Shown in pieces: positions 1-11,799 of a stretch of 64,000 nucleotides of DNA. Location of the stretch: contig NC_088305.1 of NCBI RefSeq assembly GCF_032854445.1, positions 23,235,901-23,299,900 on the forward strand. Reading direction: 5' to 3'. Source of the stretch: Liolophura sinensis. Taxonomy: Eukaryota; Mollusca; Polyplacophora; Chitonida; Chitonidae. The notes below the pieces were generated by a model. That model worked only from the letters and a program-made list of their open reading frames with translations. It did not search any database and was not told the DNA's origin. The position numbers and the translations under genes were made by a program. Positions within the stretch are counted from its first letter, which is position 1. The number at the start of each line of letters is the position of its first letter.

Positions 1-506
1 ATTCGTCATCGTGTATGTAACACAGTTCGGGTTTTCTTACTACCGTGGATTTTGAGAAATACTAACGTGTAGGTCCATAATGGAAATTTGGTTCACTCTG
101 AATAGAAATCCGTGTCACCTGACAAATGTTATCATGCATGGTAACATGAAATCGCCTTGTCACCGTAGGCACGTGTCAGTATTAATAACCTGGATGTGGG
201 AGGACTTTGCGAAATGTATCATATTTCTCACATCGCATGCGCATGTCTGCCACCACTAACAATGTTGTGTATAATACGAGGAAATAGAGCTTTCATAGAC
301 AATTTGTACTAGTGGAGAACCCTGTGTAATGAATGGTTGAGCAGGGCTAGCAAAAAACAAAGTAACACATATCGTCTTTCACTATATCGTCTTTTAGGAT
401 TCTGAGTATGGCATGTCCTGGTGTCAGGATTCCAAGAATTTCATCTCTCATACTTTCACTTTACATCACCAAACGTAGATCTGGACAACACGTGACCGTC
501 TTCCTC
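1..506. other. Left flank, no gene seen
   Basis: No convincing exon, RNA gene or repeat was recognised. The stretch ends at the left breakpoint of the segmental duplication: it shows no visible similarity to the sequence that precedes the second copy near 60500. Confidence 0.5.
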
Positions 507-874
507 TCAAAGTATGCTTTCTTATAGAGCAAATCTTTTATAAGTTTTATAAGTAATGAAATAATGCAGCATAGGGTATATGTTGATTGCCGGGAATAAC
601 GTGAACGCACACATTTTAAAACGTTAATTACACCGTGTAACGTTTGTTTGTAAGTTGTAGCATAAAGTCAGAGTACAACATTATCATCATCTATAATGCG
701 GAACACCTAAAATTTCTAATACTTTAGAAAGTGTTATCTTACAACATTAAAAATGACAGCTGTGCCTCCTCCACCATGTTAGATATAACTGCATTAAGGT
801 TTGTATGTAATATTCCAGTTTGTACAGTGTACATGCTATTATATTAGCTGTCTTGGATTTGAATGTATGGGTGT

Positions 875-1076
875 ATTTATTTATTTGATTGGTGTTTTAC
901 GCTGTTGTCAAGAATATTTCACTCATAAGACGGTAGCCAGCATTATGGTGGGTGGAAACCGGGCAGAGCCCGGGGGAAACCCACGACCATCCGCAGGTTG
1001 CTGGAAGACCTTCCTACGTACGAACGGAGAGGAAGCCAGCATGATCTGGACTTGAACTCACAGCGACCGCATTGGT
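875..1076 (-). repeat. SINE family 1, lacking most of its tRNA head
   Basis: Read on the minus strand this is the common tRNA-derived SINE of the window: a body with the conserved stretch CGGTTTCCNCCCACCATAATG, then a TAAATAAATA tail. The 5' part with the A box is missing. The same insertion is in the second copy of the duplication at about 60884-61090, so it predates the duplication. Confidence 0.85.
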
Positions 1077-1856
1077 GAGTAGGTGTATTGAAAAGCCTCC
1101 ATTAGTTGCTAGCTATACATCGGATGATGTGGGTATAGCCTATGTTTCATTTAACAAAACAGAAAGGTTAATTCCTAGAACCCAGTCACTGAAATCTACC
1201 AATCAGAAACCCGCGTTCACTGCCCAGATTATCGTGTATATCTCCACTGATAAATACCGGTTCTCAACGCTTTCGATCACATCCTTACGGCAGTGGGGAC
1301 AGCAGCATTTCATTATATCTGACATCTTGATTCTGAGAGGCGCTTCTTCAAGGTAAGTCTTGATGACTGTGATCACTGAGATTTGTTACAGGCTAGAACA
1401 AAGAATTTGGCTGATACACTGGTAACATTTTCCCGTAAACGCTTACTGGAAAATGTACAGTTAGGCTACATCCGATTCAGTAAAGTTTCATTTTTGCTAA
1501 AAGTAGACTTTTACTGTTGTGATGTAAAGGCTAACAATTATCTTAGTAAACTTTTACCGGTCATGATATAATCTTTTCAGAAACATTTACTAAAAAAATG
1601 CAGCCTAGCTTTGTTGTCTTCAGTCATGCATGCAGTAATAGTCCTATAGACCTATGTTTGCTTTAGGAAAGTAGTGATCTAATATACATAATTTAAAAAA
1701 AAACACACAAACATCTTGCAAGGACAAATGTAAACGCGTCCTACTATTTGGGTGAAGAGTGAGATATAGTAGTACCTGAACATGTACTCGGTTTACTGAT
1801 TGCCAGTTTTTCCACATTTATATAAGTTCAACTAAGGTAGATCTATATTTACTTCA

Positions 1857-1950
1857 AGAGGCACATTACATGCACCATAAGGATTCCATCGTCGTCATAT
1901 GACGAAAAATTGTTAAGTACAACGTTAAACCCCAAGCACTCACTCACTCA
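1857..1950 (+). repeat. SINE family 2, 3' end fragment
   Basis: The stretch ends in the CGTCGTCATATGACG...GTTAAACCCCAAGCACTCACTC signature shared with the full copy at 18290-18640. Only the last ~95 bases are present. The matching fragment in the duplicated copy is at about 61844-61937. Confidence 0.75.
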
Positions 1951-3328
1951 AACAGTAATCTATTACATTGCGCTTTACCGTAAATGGTAGTTATTTACGC
2001 AATATGTTTATAAAACATATACAGTAATCGCTGAACGTGTACTAGAAATTCTAACGGTGAATGCAATAGTAATTAATTAATCAATTAGGTCTATCTAAAT
2101 AGTGTCAACATCACACTCATAAATGTTTAACTTTAATAATGGAGGTCATGTTTATGTTAATAATACAAACTTGTATACGGAAGGGCAATAAGGCAATGGA
2201 ATGGCAATAAGGACGGGCTTATTAGGCAATATACTGCATGTCACCGGATATTGATGTCACCAGATATACAAAGACAAGAGATTTCAGTACTGATATGATA
2301 CCGGTAGCCTGCTAAAAATCCTCTTAATTAATAAATGTCAAATAAGAAAACATATGATGGCAAAACATTGTAAGAAATGCTAATGCAAAACAAATATATA
2401 AACAAGGAAATTATTGTTATAAATGGATACAAATGTCGTGAAGCTGATAAAGGCCTGAAAATAGGAGTAAGAGTTCGAGGAAAACATAAATATGCGCGAA
2501 ATGCTACACCTTGAATTGAAACATGGCTTATAACTGCCCGTTATAAATTCGATAAATTCGATTTTTTAAATATAAAGGTTCAAATTTCGTCATTGAACTC
2601 TTTGCTTTATTTTGTACGCTATAAAGAAGACAGCACAAGTATGGCATGGAACTATCCAGTTACTGCTCTGCCGCTGATGGCAAATGAAAAGTATACCATT
2701 AACGACAAGGCAGGGCATATTTTGTATTACGTAAGCAGTAAGTCTAGCTTTCATATCCCAGCGAGAGACCATAGTATTTCCACAAGTATCAAAGCCTTTT
2801 TATTCCATGTTTTCAGGGAAGCCCTGGTTATTCTGACCCTAACACACCACAGTAACTTCTTTGTATACATCCTGCCTCAATCTGATGAGATATACTGACG
2901 TAAATGTCCGCCTTAACTGAAAAGAAAAGTGATATCGATTAATTGAGGCTGTGTAAAATCTTAGGTTACTTTTACTTTCGTTTCTGATCAGTACTAGCTT
3001 TTGACTGATGCAGTCACACGTAGGCCTACAGGTCTTATCGCATATTCATAACTTCCTCTTTAGAATACGGCTCATGTGATAGCTTACTCACAGTCTAAAG
3101 TTATACGGACTGGAGGAAGAAGAACCGAAACTTTTCAAAGCGCAAAAATTCCCTGAAAAACCAATTACATGAGAATGTTAAACAAACACTCTTAGCACGT
3201 GGATCTGACTCCCGCTTCACATAGAATATAACAGGAAATTTTGAATTCTCAATACCAGAATTGAGTTATACCTCTGATGCAATGCATTGCTACCACAAGG
3301 GCTTATCAGAGGTATTCTGTGAACTGAA

Positions 3329-3424
3329 TATATAAATACCCACCGCCTCAGGCTAATGGGGCTATCTGAGAGTAAGGTGCAATGCACAGACAGACACTGG
3401 GACACATACGTTTTAATAGAAAAG
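3329..3424 (+). promoter_or_regulatory. TATA box and untranslated first exon of the oxidase gene
   Basis: TATATAAATA lies at 3329-3338. About 85 bases downstream a consensus donor (AAAG|GTAAGA) closes at 3424, and a good acceptor (TGATTTCAG) ends at 3800, 12 bases before the start codon. The simplest reading is a TSS near 3360, a ~65-base untranslated exon and a 376-base intron. Box, donor and acceptor are all kept in the second copy (63344-63353, donor after 63439, acceptor before 63798). Confidence 0.55.
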
Positions 3425-3812
3425 GTAAGACAATAGATTAAGAATGATCTTGTGTAGCTTTCCTATTCAACTGTATTTGTGTACTTTACATATTTATGTA
3501 CTTACATATTTATTTATTGATGTATTTGTTTACCTGTGTAATTTTTATATTATTTGCGTGTAATTATTATCATCATTGTGTTGTGCTGTTGAGATGCTAT
3601 CTCAACCGTGCACACCTTATCACATAAGCACAAAAGAGAGACGAAAATAAGAGAATAGCCTCAGATTGGAAGTAGGTGTGGCCTGGTATTTACCGTCAAA
3701 ACCTTATCTAGCCTCACGTGTGTGGTTTAACTCATCTGGTGCCGATTTCACAAAACACAACAAGACAATTAAGGTTAATGTCAATTCCTTCTGATTTCAG
3801 GAAACCACCACA

Positions 3813-6800
3813 ATGGAGAAATTGGCTTATCTAGGCCGACCTTATCTGTATCACATCGACAAAGATGACAAAGACTTGACCATACCGAAAACGCCCCCAC
3901 CAGAACAACAACAGGGTCAGGATTCCCAGCAAACGTTTGATGTGGAGAACTTTTTTCTCCTGGAAAATTGGAACCCTGACAACGAGCCATTGCAGCAAGA
4001 CAATAACTACAAGCCGTTCTTTCTCGGAATAACCAACGGAGGTTTGGATTTTATGTACGCGAAATTGGCAGGCCTTGACCCAAAGAAGCACTTCCACAGC
4101 AAAACCAAACACCAAAAACACGTGATTATTGTTGGGGCTGGTGCGTCCGGCCTGGCGGCTGCGTTCGAACTGAGTCAAAGTGGACACAAGGTAAAGAATT
4201 TAGAGAAAATATTTCTTTGCTTCTGTGTTGATATTCTTATAATGAGGTCTTGTGTCTGTTGGGTGGTGGGTTTGGTGGTGGTCGGGGGATGGGCTTTTGA
4301 CCCTTGTTATCTCAATTTTCTTATTGAACGCCCGCTTGCTGAAGTGAAACTGGAATCAGGATTGTCTAGATTTATTTATTTGATTGGTTTTACGCCGTAT
4401 ATTTCACTTATACGACGGCGTCCAGCATTATGATGGGAGGAAACCGGGCTGAGCCAGGGGAAACCCACCACCATCCGCAGGTTGCTGACAGACCTTCCCA
4501 CGTTCGGCCGGAGAGGAAGCCAGTATGAACTGGACTTGAACTCACAGCTATCTCATTGGTGACAGGCTACTGGTTCATTGCTCTGCGCTGGCACGCTAAC
4601 CACCTCGGTCACAGAGGCTCGGATTGTCTAGAATAGCAGACCCCAGGCTTACCGAAACATTCTGTGATGTTTATGTATCTGATAAATCTTTGACAGATAG
4701 CATATATTATCCAAGCAGTTACAGCCTTGTTTATTTGTAGTTTGCGACTAATGAATTCTGTTGATGAAATTGTGTTTTTGCCCAAGCCCACCAGGGATTA
4801 TCTATCTGTAACACTGTGGTAGAGAGTGACATCAATATATTTATTTGTTTATTTATGCCTAGTGTATAGCGCGAGACGTTAGCATCCTTGCAAAGAATAT
4901 CTAGAACGGATTAAACTACTATCGGTGTAGACTACTCAACATCCATCCTTTGAATTCGTAATACATTACCTTGATTTACGCTAGCAGGGGAGATTGATGT
5001 GGATAGCATGGTGCGCAATGATATTTTCCAGTACAACTATATCCGACCGCTTCCGAGTGAATGACCTTTCCCCCAAGACACGTTGAATTCACTGTAAAAC
5101 TAGATAAAGCTAGGCCGCGAAGGACAGGTACATGTGTTTCCAAATACTACAAGGAAAAACATTTATCATGGCATTGTTCGTTACAATCAAACCCATAAGA
5201 GTAACCAGAAATCAAAGATACATTTTTGAAGGTTTACTTTGAGAGGAGGAATACAGCACAGAGCCTATATGTTTTTCATGAATGCACATGTATAAGCTAC
5301 AATAGGAATTTTGAAAAAGTCTAAATGAAGAGCATATATTTATGCAGTCGTTTCTCCATACATATGTCCGCTAAACTTATGGTTCACACGCTGAATATAA
5401 CAAATATATCCCCAAACACTTCGATATCGACTGCAAGTTGTGTAAAATTGAATCAGTTTAAGGTCAAACGGAGGTCTAGAGATCAAATCATAGTTTGTGC
5501 ATAGTTTTCAGAAATACAAGAAATTTTTTTCCTGTCATCCTCATCAAAATTGTTGTACATAAATTGAAATCTGCTGGAGATATTTATTAATAACGTGTAT
5601 ATTACATGTACTATAACAATTACTATTGAAAATTTAATGAACTATAGGAAGTGTTTAACTGAAGTGACCTGGATAACTAGTATAAATTACATCACCCCAC
5701 TATTAAAGTTGATCGCTATCATATAATTACAAAAACAAATGTAATTAAGAATTATTTTTAACTGTAGTTATGACAACGGGCACTCTGGTTTTCCTCCATT
5801 CGTGAACCTGAACGATGTTGCAAAAATCAACCACGTAAATAAACAAATAGATTAACAAATAAATAAATAGCCAACATATGTACAAGTATCATCGCCTGAT
5901 GAGTGGACAAGATTGCTTGCACAGTCTCATAATTTCTTTATTTTTGGTTGATCAGGTGACCATCTTGGAAATGCAGCAACGCGTTGGAGGGAGAATGAAG
6001 ACAATTCGGGAGCCGTTCACTCGTGGACTCCATGCCGAAGGTAAACGCCATTTATGGTGTACGGGACGCTCCTCTCTAAATTAGGTTTTATTTATTTATT
6101 TATTTGATTGGTGTTTTACGCCATACTCAAGAATATTTTACTTATACGACGGCGGCCAGCATTATGGTGGCAGGAAACCGGGCAGAGCCAGGGTGAAACC
6201 CACAATCATCCGCAGGTTGCTTGCAGACCTTCCCACGTACAAATTAGGTTTTAAGATACACGCCTAGCATATCAGGATAAAAAGTATTGTGCGGTGTAGT
6301 TAACATAAAGCATGGTTTTGGAAATGTGGCGTATGACTTAAGTGGGTAGTTTACGTACGAGGCAGAAGGTACCATGCTGTGTAAGTCTACATATTGTGTA
6401 TGATATATATGTAATGGCACGTAGGGACCGGTTACATAATTAAAAGAAAGGCAAGAAACTATTTTATCTTGTTCATTTGGGGCGAACCACAAATGGAAAC
6501 AGATCTAATCGGTAATAACCTTTTTTTTGACGTGCTAGATAATGTTAGAAATCATTTTTAATCAGAAATTTTTACAAGGCCATGGGAACTGCCAGCTTGT
6601 CGTGTCTCTAGTGCGTACGTTTATTCAGTCTCTTCCAGGCGCTCCAATATCTCCCGACCAAAAACTGTTGGGGTATAAACAAATAATGTCTTGAATTTTA
6701 ATCAATCAAATAACTAGCTAAATAAAGAAAGAAGAAAATAAATAAATACATAGAGTGCGGACTATCCGTTATGTCCTGAAAACCTCTCTGGCGTCATGTG

Positions 6801-9800
6801 AGCGTTGCTATGGTGTCTCTGTGACAATACATTCGCCTTGCGACCTCTTCTTGCGACAATCCCGCAACAAGCATACCGACCGCCTGATTACGTTCGTTTA
6901 ACGTCGGTCTCGGCATGACGTTGTAGTGCCTTTAAGACTTTAAGGCGTGATTGTTTGCAATGGCTTAAGTGTGACTATCCAATGGCTCACAAAACTGGTA
7001 AATCCGAGCATGCCGAATTGTTGAATACTCACTTGTACTTGAATAATCTTATTCGTATTTAAAATTCTGCAAACTTTCATAATGCAGTTACTTTTTTGAC
7101 ACAATATACATATAGGTAATTGCTCTTGTAGGTGGCGCCATGCGACTTCCGGGGACGGGAAAGAAAGATTGGAAGGGACCTTCCCATTTTATGACTGACC
7201 ATTACATTCGCCAATTTCACGTGGAGACCAGGCCGTTCGAAAACATCAATGAGAAATGCTTCCATCATGTTTATGGTCACGCCAATATAACCATCAAAGG
7301 TAAGGTTTCTGGCCAATACAACCATTAGAGGTAAGATTTAACGCTAATACAAGCATTAGAGGTAAGATTTAACGTTAGTACAACCATTAGAGGAAAGGTT
7401 TAACTCCAATACAACCATTAGAGGTAAGATTTAACGTTAGTACAACCATTAGAGGAAAGGTTTAACTCCAATACAACCATTAGAGGTAAGATTTAACGTT
7501 AGTACAACCATTAGAGGAAAGGTTTAACTCCAATACAACCATTAGAGGTAAGATTTAACGTTAGTACAACAATTAGAGGTAAGGGTAAACGCCAATACAA
7601 GCATTAGAGGTAAGGTTTAACGTTAGTACAACAATTAGAGGTAAGGGTAAACGCCAATACAAGTATTAGAGGTAAGATTTAACGTTAGTACAACCATCAG
7701 ATATAAGGTTTAACGTCAATACAAGCATTGGAGGTAAGGTGTGACTCTAATATACCATCAAAGGTTAGGTTTGACGCCAATATAGCCATCAAAAGGGAAG
7801 TTTTGACTCCAATTTTTTGAGTTTCACTCCAGTACAACTATCAAAGGTAAGGTTTAATACCAATACGACTGTTAGAGGTAAGGTTTGACGCCAATACAAC
7901 TGTTAGAGGTAAGGTTTTATGCCAATGTAGCTATCAGAGGTAAGGTTTGACGCTAACTTGGCGATCGAAGGTAGGGTTTCACTCCAACATAGCCATCAAA
8001 AGTAAGGTTTAATGCCAATACAGTCATTAGAAGTAATATTTGACGTCAATGCAACCGTTATAGGTAAGGTTTGACGCCAACATAGCCATCAAAGGTAATG
8101 TTTGACGCCAACATAGCCATCAACAGTATGGTTGACTCCAACATATCCATCAAAACTAGGGTTTGAAGGCAATATAGCCATCAAGGTAGCGTTCGAAGGC
8201 TATATAGAAGGCTTGATTCTAGTATGTAAGATTTGACTCCAATATAGCCATCAAAGATTTGAAGGCAATGAGGCCATCCATGTTAGGATTTGAAGACAAT
8301 ACAGCCGTCAAAGGTAAAGTTTGAAGGCAATATAGCATCAAAGGTAAGGTTTCACAGAAATATAGCCATGAAAAAAAAAAAACGTTTGCAGTTCCGCAAA
8401 TGCATCGTGTGTATGTTTTATACTTGGAAATTTTCAGACTGGAAGGAAAAGAACAAAAAGTGGTCCGACAAGTTCTGGCCCGGGTGGGATTGTAATCTTC
8501 CAAAGGACGTGAAGAAAGAACTCAACATCACTGGAATAGGTAGGTTTAGACAATATTGTGTTATCCATTTACTCAGTACAGTAGTTTGTAATATAGTTGC
8601 TCAGTACAAGACGCTGTAAGCCAGTTAATCAGTACATTAGTCTGTAAGCCAGTTACTTAGTACAGCAGTAACTTCAAAATAAAGCGGTTGCTCGGTACCG
8701 TCTGTAGGTCAGTCTCTAAATGTAGCAGTTTGAAGGCAGTTACTCAGTACGCCAGTCCGTAAGCTAGTTTTTCAGTAGGGCTGCCTATAAGCCAGATACT
8801 CAGTACATCAGTCTGTAAACCAGATACTCAACACATCAGTCTGTAAGCCAGTTACTCAGTACACCAGTCTGTAATCCAGTTACTCTCTACAACAATGTGT
8901 AGGTCAGTTACTAAATAGAACAGTCTGTAGGTCAGGTACAGCAGTCTGTGATCAAGTTTCTTAGTACAGCAGTCTGTAAACGAGCTACCCAGTACGACAA
9001 CTTGTAAGCCAGTTACTCGGTGCAACGGTCTGTAACCCTGCGGTGTGTAGGCCAGATACTCAGTACAAAAGTCTTTAGGACAGGACCAGTACTAAAGCCA
9101 GTTACTCAGTACAGCAATGTGTAATCCAGTTACTCCGTACAGCAATCTGTAATCCAGTTACTCCATACAACAGTCTGTAGGCCAGTTACCCAATACAACA
9201 ATCTGTAGATCAGTTACTTACAACAACAGTTTTTCAGTCAGTTACTCAGCACAGCAGTCTGTAAGCCAGTTACTTTATGTAAAGCAGTATGTAGGCCTGT
9301 TACTCAGTACAACAGTCTTTAGGACAATTACTCAATACGCCAGTGTGTCAGCCAGTTACTCAGTACGACAGTCTGTGAGCTAGATACTCAGTACGGCAGT
9401 GTATAAACCAGTTACTCAGTACCGCAATCTGTGAGCTCGTTACTGGGTACGGCAGTGTGTAAGCCAGTTACTCAGTACGGTATTCTGTGAGCCAGTTACT
9501 CAGTACCGCAATCTGTGAGCTCGTTACTGGGTACGGCAGTGTGTAAACCAGTAACTCAGTACGGCAGTCTGTGAGCCAGTTACTGAGTAAAGCAGTGTGT
9601 AGGCCAGTTACTCAGTACAACAGTCTTTAGGACAATTACTCAGTACGGCAGTGTGTAAGCCAGTTACTCCGTACGACAGTCTGTAAACCAGTTACTCGGC
9701 GCGATAGTCTGTAAGCCAGTTACTCAATACTGCAGGCTATAAGTTAGTTACTCAGTACAGCTATATGTAAGTCAGTTACTCAGTACAGCTATCTGTAAGT

Positions 9801-11038
9801 CAGTTACTCAGTACAGCTATATGTAAGTCAGTTACTCAATACAATTACCTTTAGGTCAGTTACTCAGTACAGCAGCTTTGAATTCAAGCTGAATTTTATT
9901 TTCATTGGTATTTTGTTCTCCAGACAGTTATTACGAGAGAACTTTCGAGCCTGTGAAGGAGGAGCTGCGACAAGATCATTCAACGGAAGGCTGGAACCGA
10001 TGGGTCACAAAGTGGAGCAAGCTTTCTCTTGACGAGTTCTTGAGAAGCGATATCCATCAGAAGCCTGGAGCACCAAAACTCCGACCGTGGCCTGAGCGAG
10101 CAATCCAAGCCTTCACTGTATCAAACTACGCTCCCTTCCTGTCAATCAGTCTGGTGGAGTTCCTTCGGGACGAACTGGGTGGCTGGTGGGAGGATCCTAT
10201 GCACACGCCCAGTCAGGGAATGGAGGAGTTAGGCTGGGCGTTTATCAAACAAAATCCTGGTGGGTGGGACCCACACGTTCACTTGAAAGAAAACATTCGA
10301 TTCGGCGTCGAAGTGGAGAAAATCGAAATGGTGAACCCTGAGCGTCGACGTGGAGTGCGCGTGTCGGGAAAAAACGTGGCGACTGGCGAGCCGCTGACCG
10401 TGCTCGGGGATGCAGTGATCCTCACTGTGCCTATTCCGGTCCTCCGTCAGATGGACGTGCCGTTGTCGTCGGACCAGGAGCGAGCCTTGAACTTTGTGTC
10501 TTATGGATCCTCAACGAAGATCCTGCTGCAGTATGAGAAGAGGTTCTGGCAGGAGGAGTTCGGTATACAAGGGGGTATGACCCGCACTAACCTCCCCATT
10601 GGCCAAGTCCACTACCCTGACTGGGAAAAGTCAGGAATCTCGCCGAAATCACGCGGTATTCTCGTCTGCTACACATGGGAACAGGATGCTGTGGTGATGG
10701 CATCCATGTCAGAGAATGACGCCATTAGAAGTGCCGTGAGGCAAATCGAAAAACTCCATCCCGGTTCGGAGAAATATTTCGAAGTTGGGGCAAGGCAAGC
10801 GTGGACCAGGGACCCAGCAGCCCAAGGGGCATATGCCTTTCTCCGTCCTGGAGAGTTCAGTAACGCTCTGTCGGCTCTGGTAAAACCAACCCCACCGATC
10901 TTTCTGGCGGGAGAGGCTTTGTCCTGGACGAACGGCTGGATCCAAGGAGCCATAGAATCGGGTCTTAGAGCAGCATTCCAGTTCTACGCTCATAACGAGG
11001 AAGAGTCGTATCGTGAACAGACGGAGGCAGAACGATGA
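3813..11038 (+). CDS. L-amino-acid-oxidase-like flavin monoamine oxidase
   Basis: Five exons join in frame with GT/AG borders: 3813-4190, 5956-6040, 7132-7299, 8438-8539 and 9924-11038 (phases 0,1,1,1), giving about 615 residues. The FAD dinucleotide-binding motif GAGASG is at residues 108-113, followed by VTILEMQQRVGGRMKT; GAMRLP, typical of L-amino-acid oxidases, opens the part encoded by exon 3; the C-terminal FAD-contact motif AGEALSWTNGWIQGAIESG spans about 573-591. The family oxidatively deaminates amino acids, releasing ammonia and hydrogen peroxide. No signal peptide is visible: the N-terminal ~100 residues are polar, so a cytosolic enzyme is likely, unlike secreted escapin or achacin. 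The start is the first ATG after the acceptor at 3800. Substrate cannot be read from sequence. Introns 3 and 4 are filled by tandem arrays. A second gene copy begins at 63810. Confidence 0.9.
4371..4620 (-). repeat. SINE family 1, near full length, in oxidase intron 1
   Basis: Flanked by a perfect 12-bp target-site duplication (GGATTGTCTAGA at 4359-4370 and 4621-4632). On the minus strand it runs from a tRNA-like head with A-box and B-box-like motifs through the conserved body to a TAAATAAA tail. It is antisense to the host gene. Confidence 0.92.
6091..6240 (-). repeat. SINE family 1, 5'-truncated, in oxidase intron 2
   Basis: A perfect 13-bp duplication (AAATTAGGTTTTA at 6078-6090 and 6241-6253) flanks a 150-bp SINE lacking the tRNA-like head. 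Target-primed insertion with 5' truncation explains it. Confidence 0.9.
7268..8370 (+). repeat. 31-bp tandem array grown from the exon 3 splice donor
   Basis: About 35 degenerate units of 31 bp fill nearly all of intron 3. The unit (CCAATACAACCATTAGAG then GTAAGATTTAA) resembles the last ~20 bases of exon 3 plus its donor, CCAATATAACCATCAAAG|GTAAGG. Many units therefore keep an exon-like edge followed by GTAAG. The left end is the true exon 3/intron junction at 7299/7300, and the array decays towards 8370. Confidence 0.93.
8565..9885 (+). repeat. 28-bp minisatellite in oxidase intron 4
   Basis: Roughly 45 degenerate copies of a 28-bp unit (CAGTCTGTAAGCCAGTTACT plus CAGTACAG) fill almost the whole intron between exons 4 and 5. 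Unlike the intron 3 array, no similarity to the neighbouring exon edges is seen. The array stops about 40 bases before the acceptor at 9923. Confidence 0.93.
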
Positions 11039-11200
11039 AGAAAGAAATAATGGGAAAATGCATGTTATATAAACACGTTAGACCCGGGGTATACTAAACC
11101 ACCATTTACATTCGCTTATAAGTAAACATTTCCAAAGTGATGTGCACCAATGGCTGAGGGATAAATGGATATGTCATGTACATTTTAGTATGGTTAAGGG

Positions 11201-11245
11201 AATAAACAGCCAAAGTCGAAAATTTTGACAGTCAGACATAATAAA
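11201..11245 (+). terminator. Candidate polyadenylation signals of the oxidase gene
   Basis: AATAAA occurs at 11201-11206 and 11240-11245, about 160 and 200 bases after the stop codon. Either could end the transcript. No other evidence is available. Confidence 0.4.
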
Positions 11246-11467
11246 AAAACATGGAGCCTAGTGCGCAAAACCAGATCGGCGACGATAGCCTGATAGTTGA
11301 AGAAATTATAAAATGAACTCACCCAGTGGTTGTGTGTTGGTGGTTGATTTGCCAACAGGCTGCAGATTTCTGCTTATAATGGGAAGAAAAGGTGTTTTAC
11401 TTGATTCACTAATTCTAACTCACTTCTTCCACTCTTACAGATGGTACATGTACAGACAGAATTCAAC

Positions 11468-11662
11468 GAAACTCGCTGATCATAAATTACTCACCTCACT
11501 AACCCTGTGTATATGTATATATATACAAAGGATACATGAACCCTGGCAAGTCGTTGAGACTCACTGATCATAACTTACTCACTCCACTCACAAAGGATAC
11601 ATGAACCCTGGCAAGTCGTTGAGACTCACTGATCATAACTTACTCACTTCACTCACAGAGGT
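11468..11662 (+). repeat. Short tandem repeat of about 65 bp, 2-3 copies
   Basis: The segment GGATACATGAACCCTGGCAA... CTTACTCACT is repeated almost identically at 11529 and 11594, with a diverged partial copy before and after. Confidence 0.8.
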
Positions 11663-11702
11663 TTCATGAACAGTGGCAACCTTAAGGGACCCCTATGTCT
11701 TA

Positions 11703-11790
11703 TAACCGGAAAAACCCACGACCATTGTCACGTTGTTGGCAGACCTTCTCACGTGCGACAGACAAGGAAGCCAGATTGAAAATAAATAAA
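11703..11790 (-). repeat. SINE family 1, internal fragment
   Basis: About 90 bases match the body between the conserved ACCCACGACCAT and GGAAGCCAG stretches (read on +). Head and tail are missing. Confidence 0.6.
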
Positions 11791-11799
11791 TTGACGGCC

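Larger units (their letters stand above)
507..4003 (+). repeat. Segmental duplication, copy A
   Basis: This stretch matches 60516-64000 in the same orientation at an offset of about 60.0 kb. By eye the two differ at a few per cent of sites and by several indels; copy B has about 20 extra bases near 63286 and lacks a short piece of the T-rich tract near 3535. The copied part holds a SINE, the TATA box, the untranslated exon and the start of the first coding exon of the oxidase. Similarity begins abruptly at 507. The right end of the copied unit lies beyond the window. Confidence 0.93.

Noticed and set aside
7268-9885. CRISPR-like direct-repeat array
   Set aside because: Units are contiguous and degenerate, without unique spacers, and lie in introns of an animal gene.
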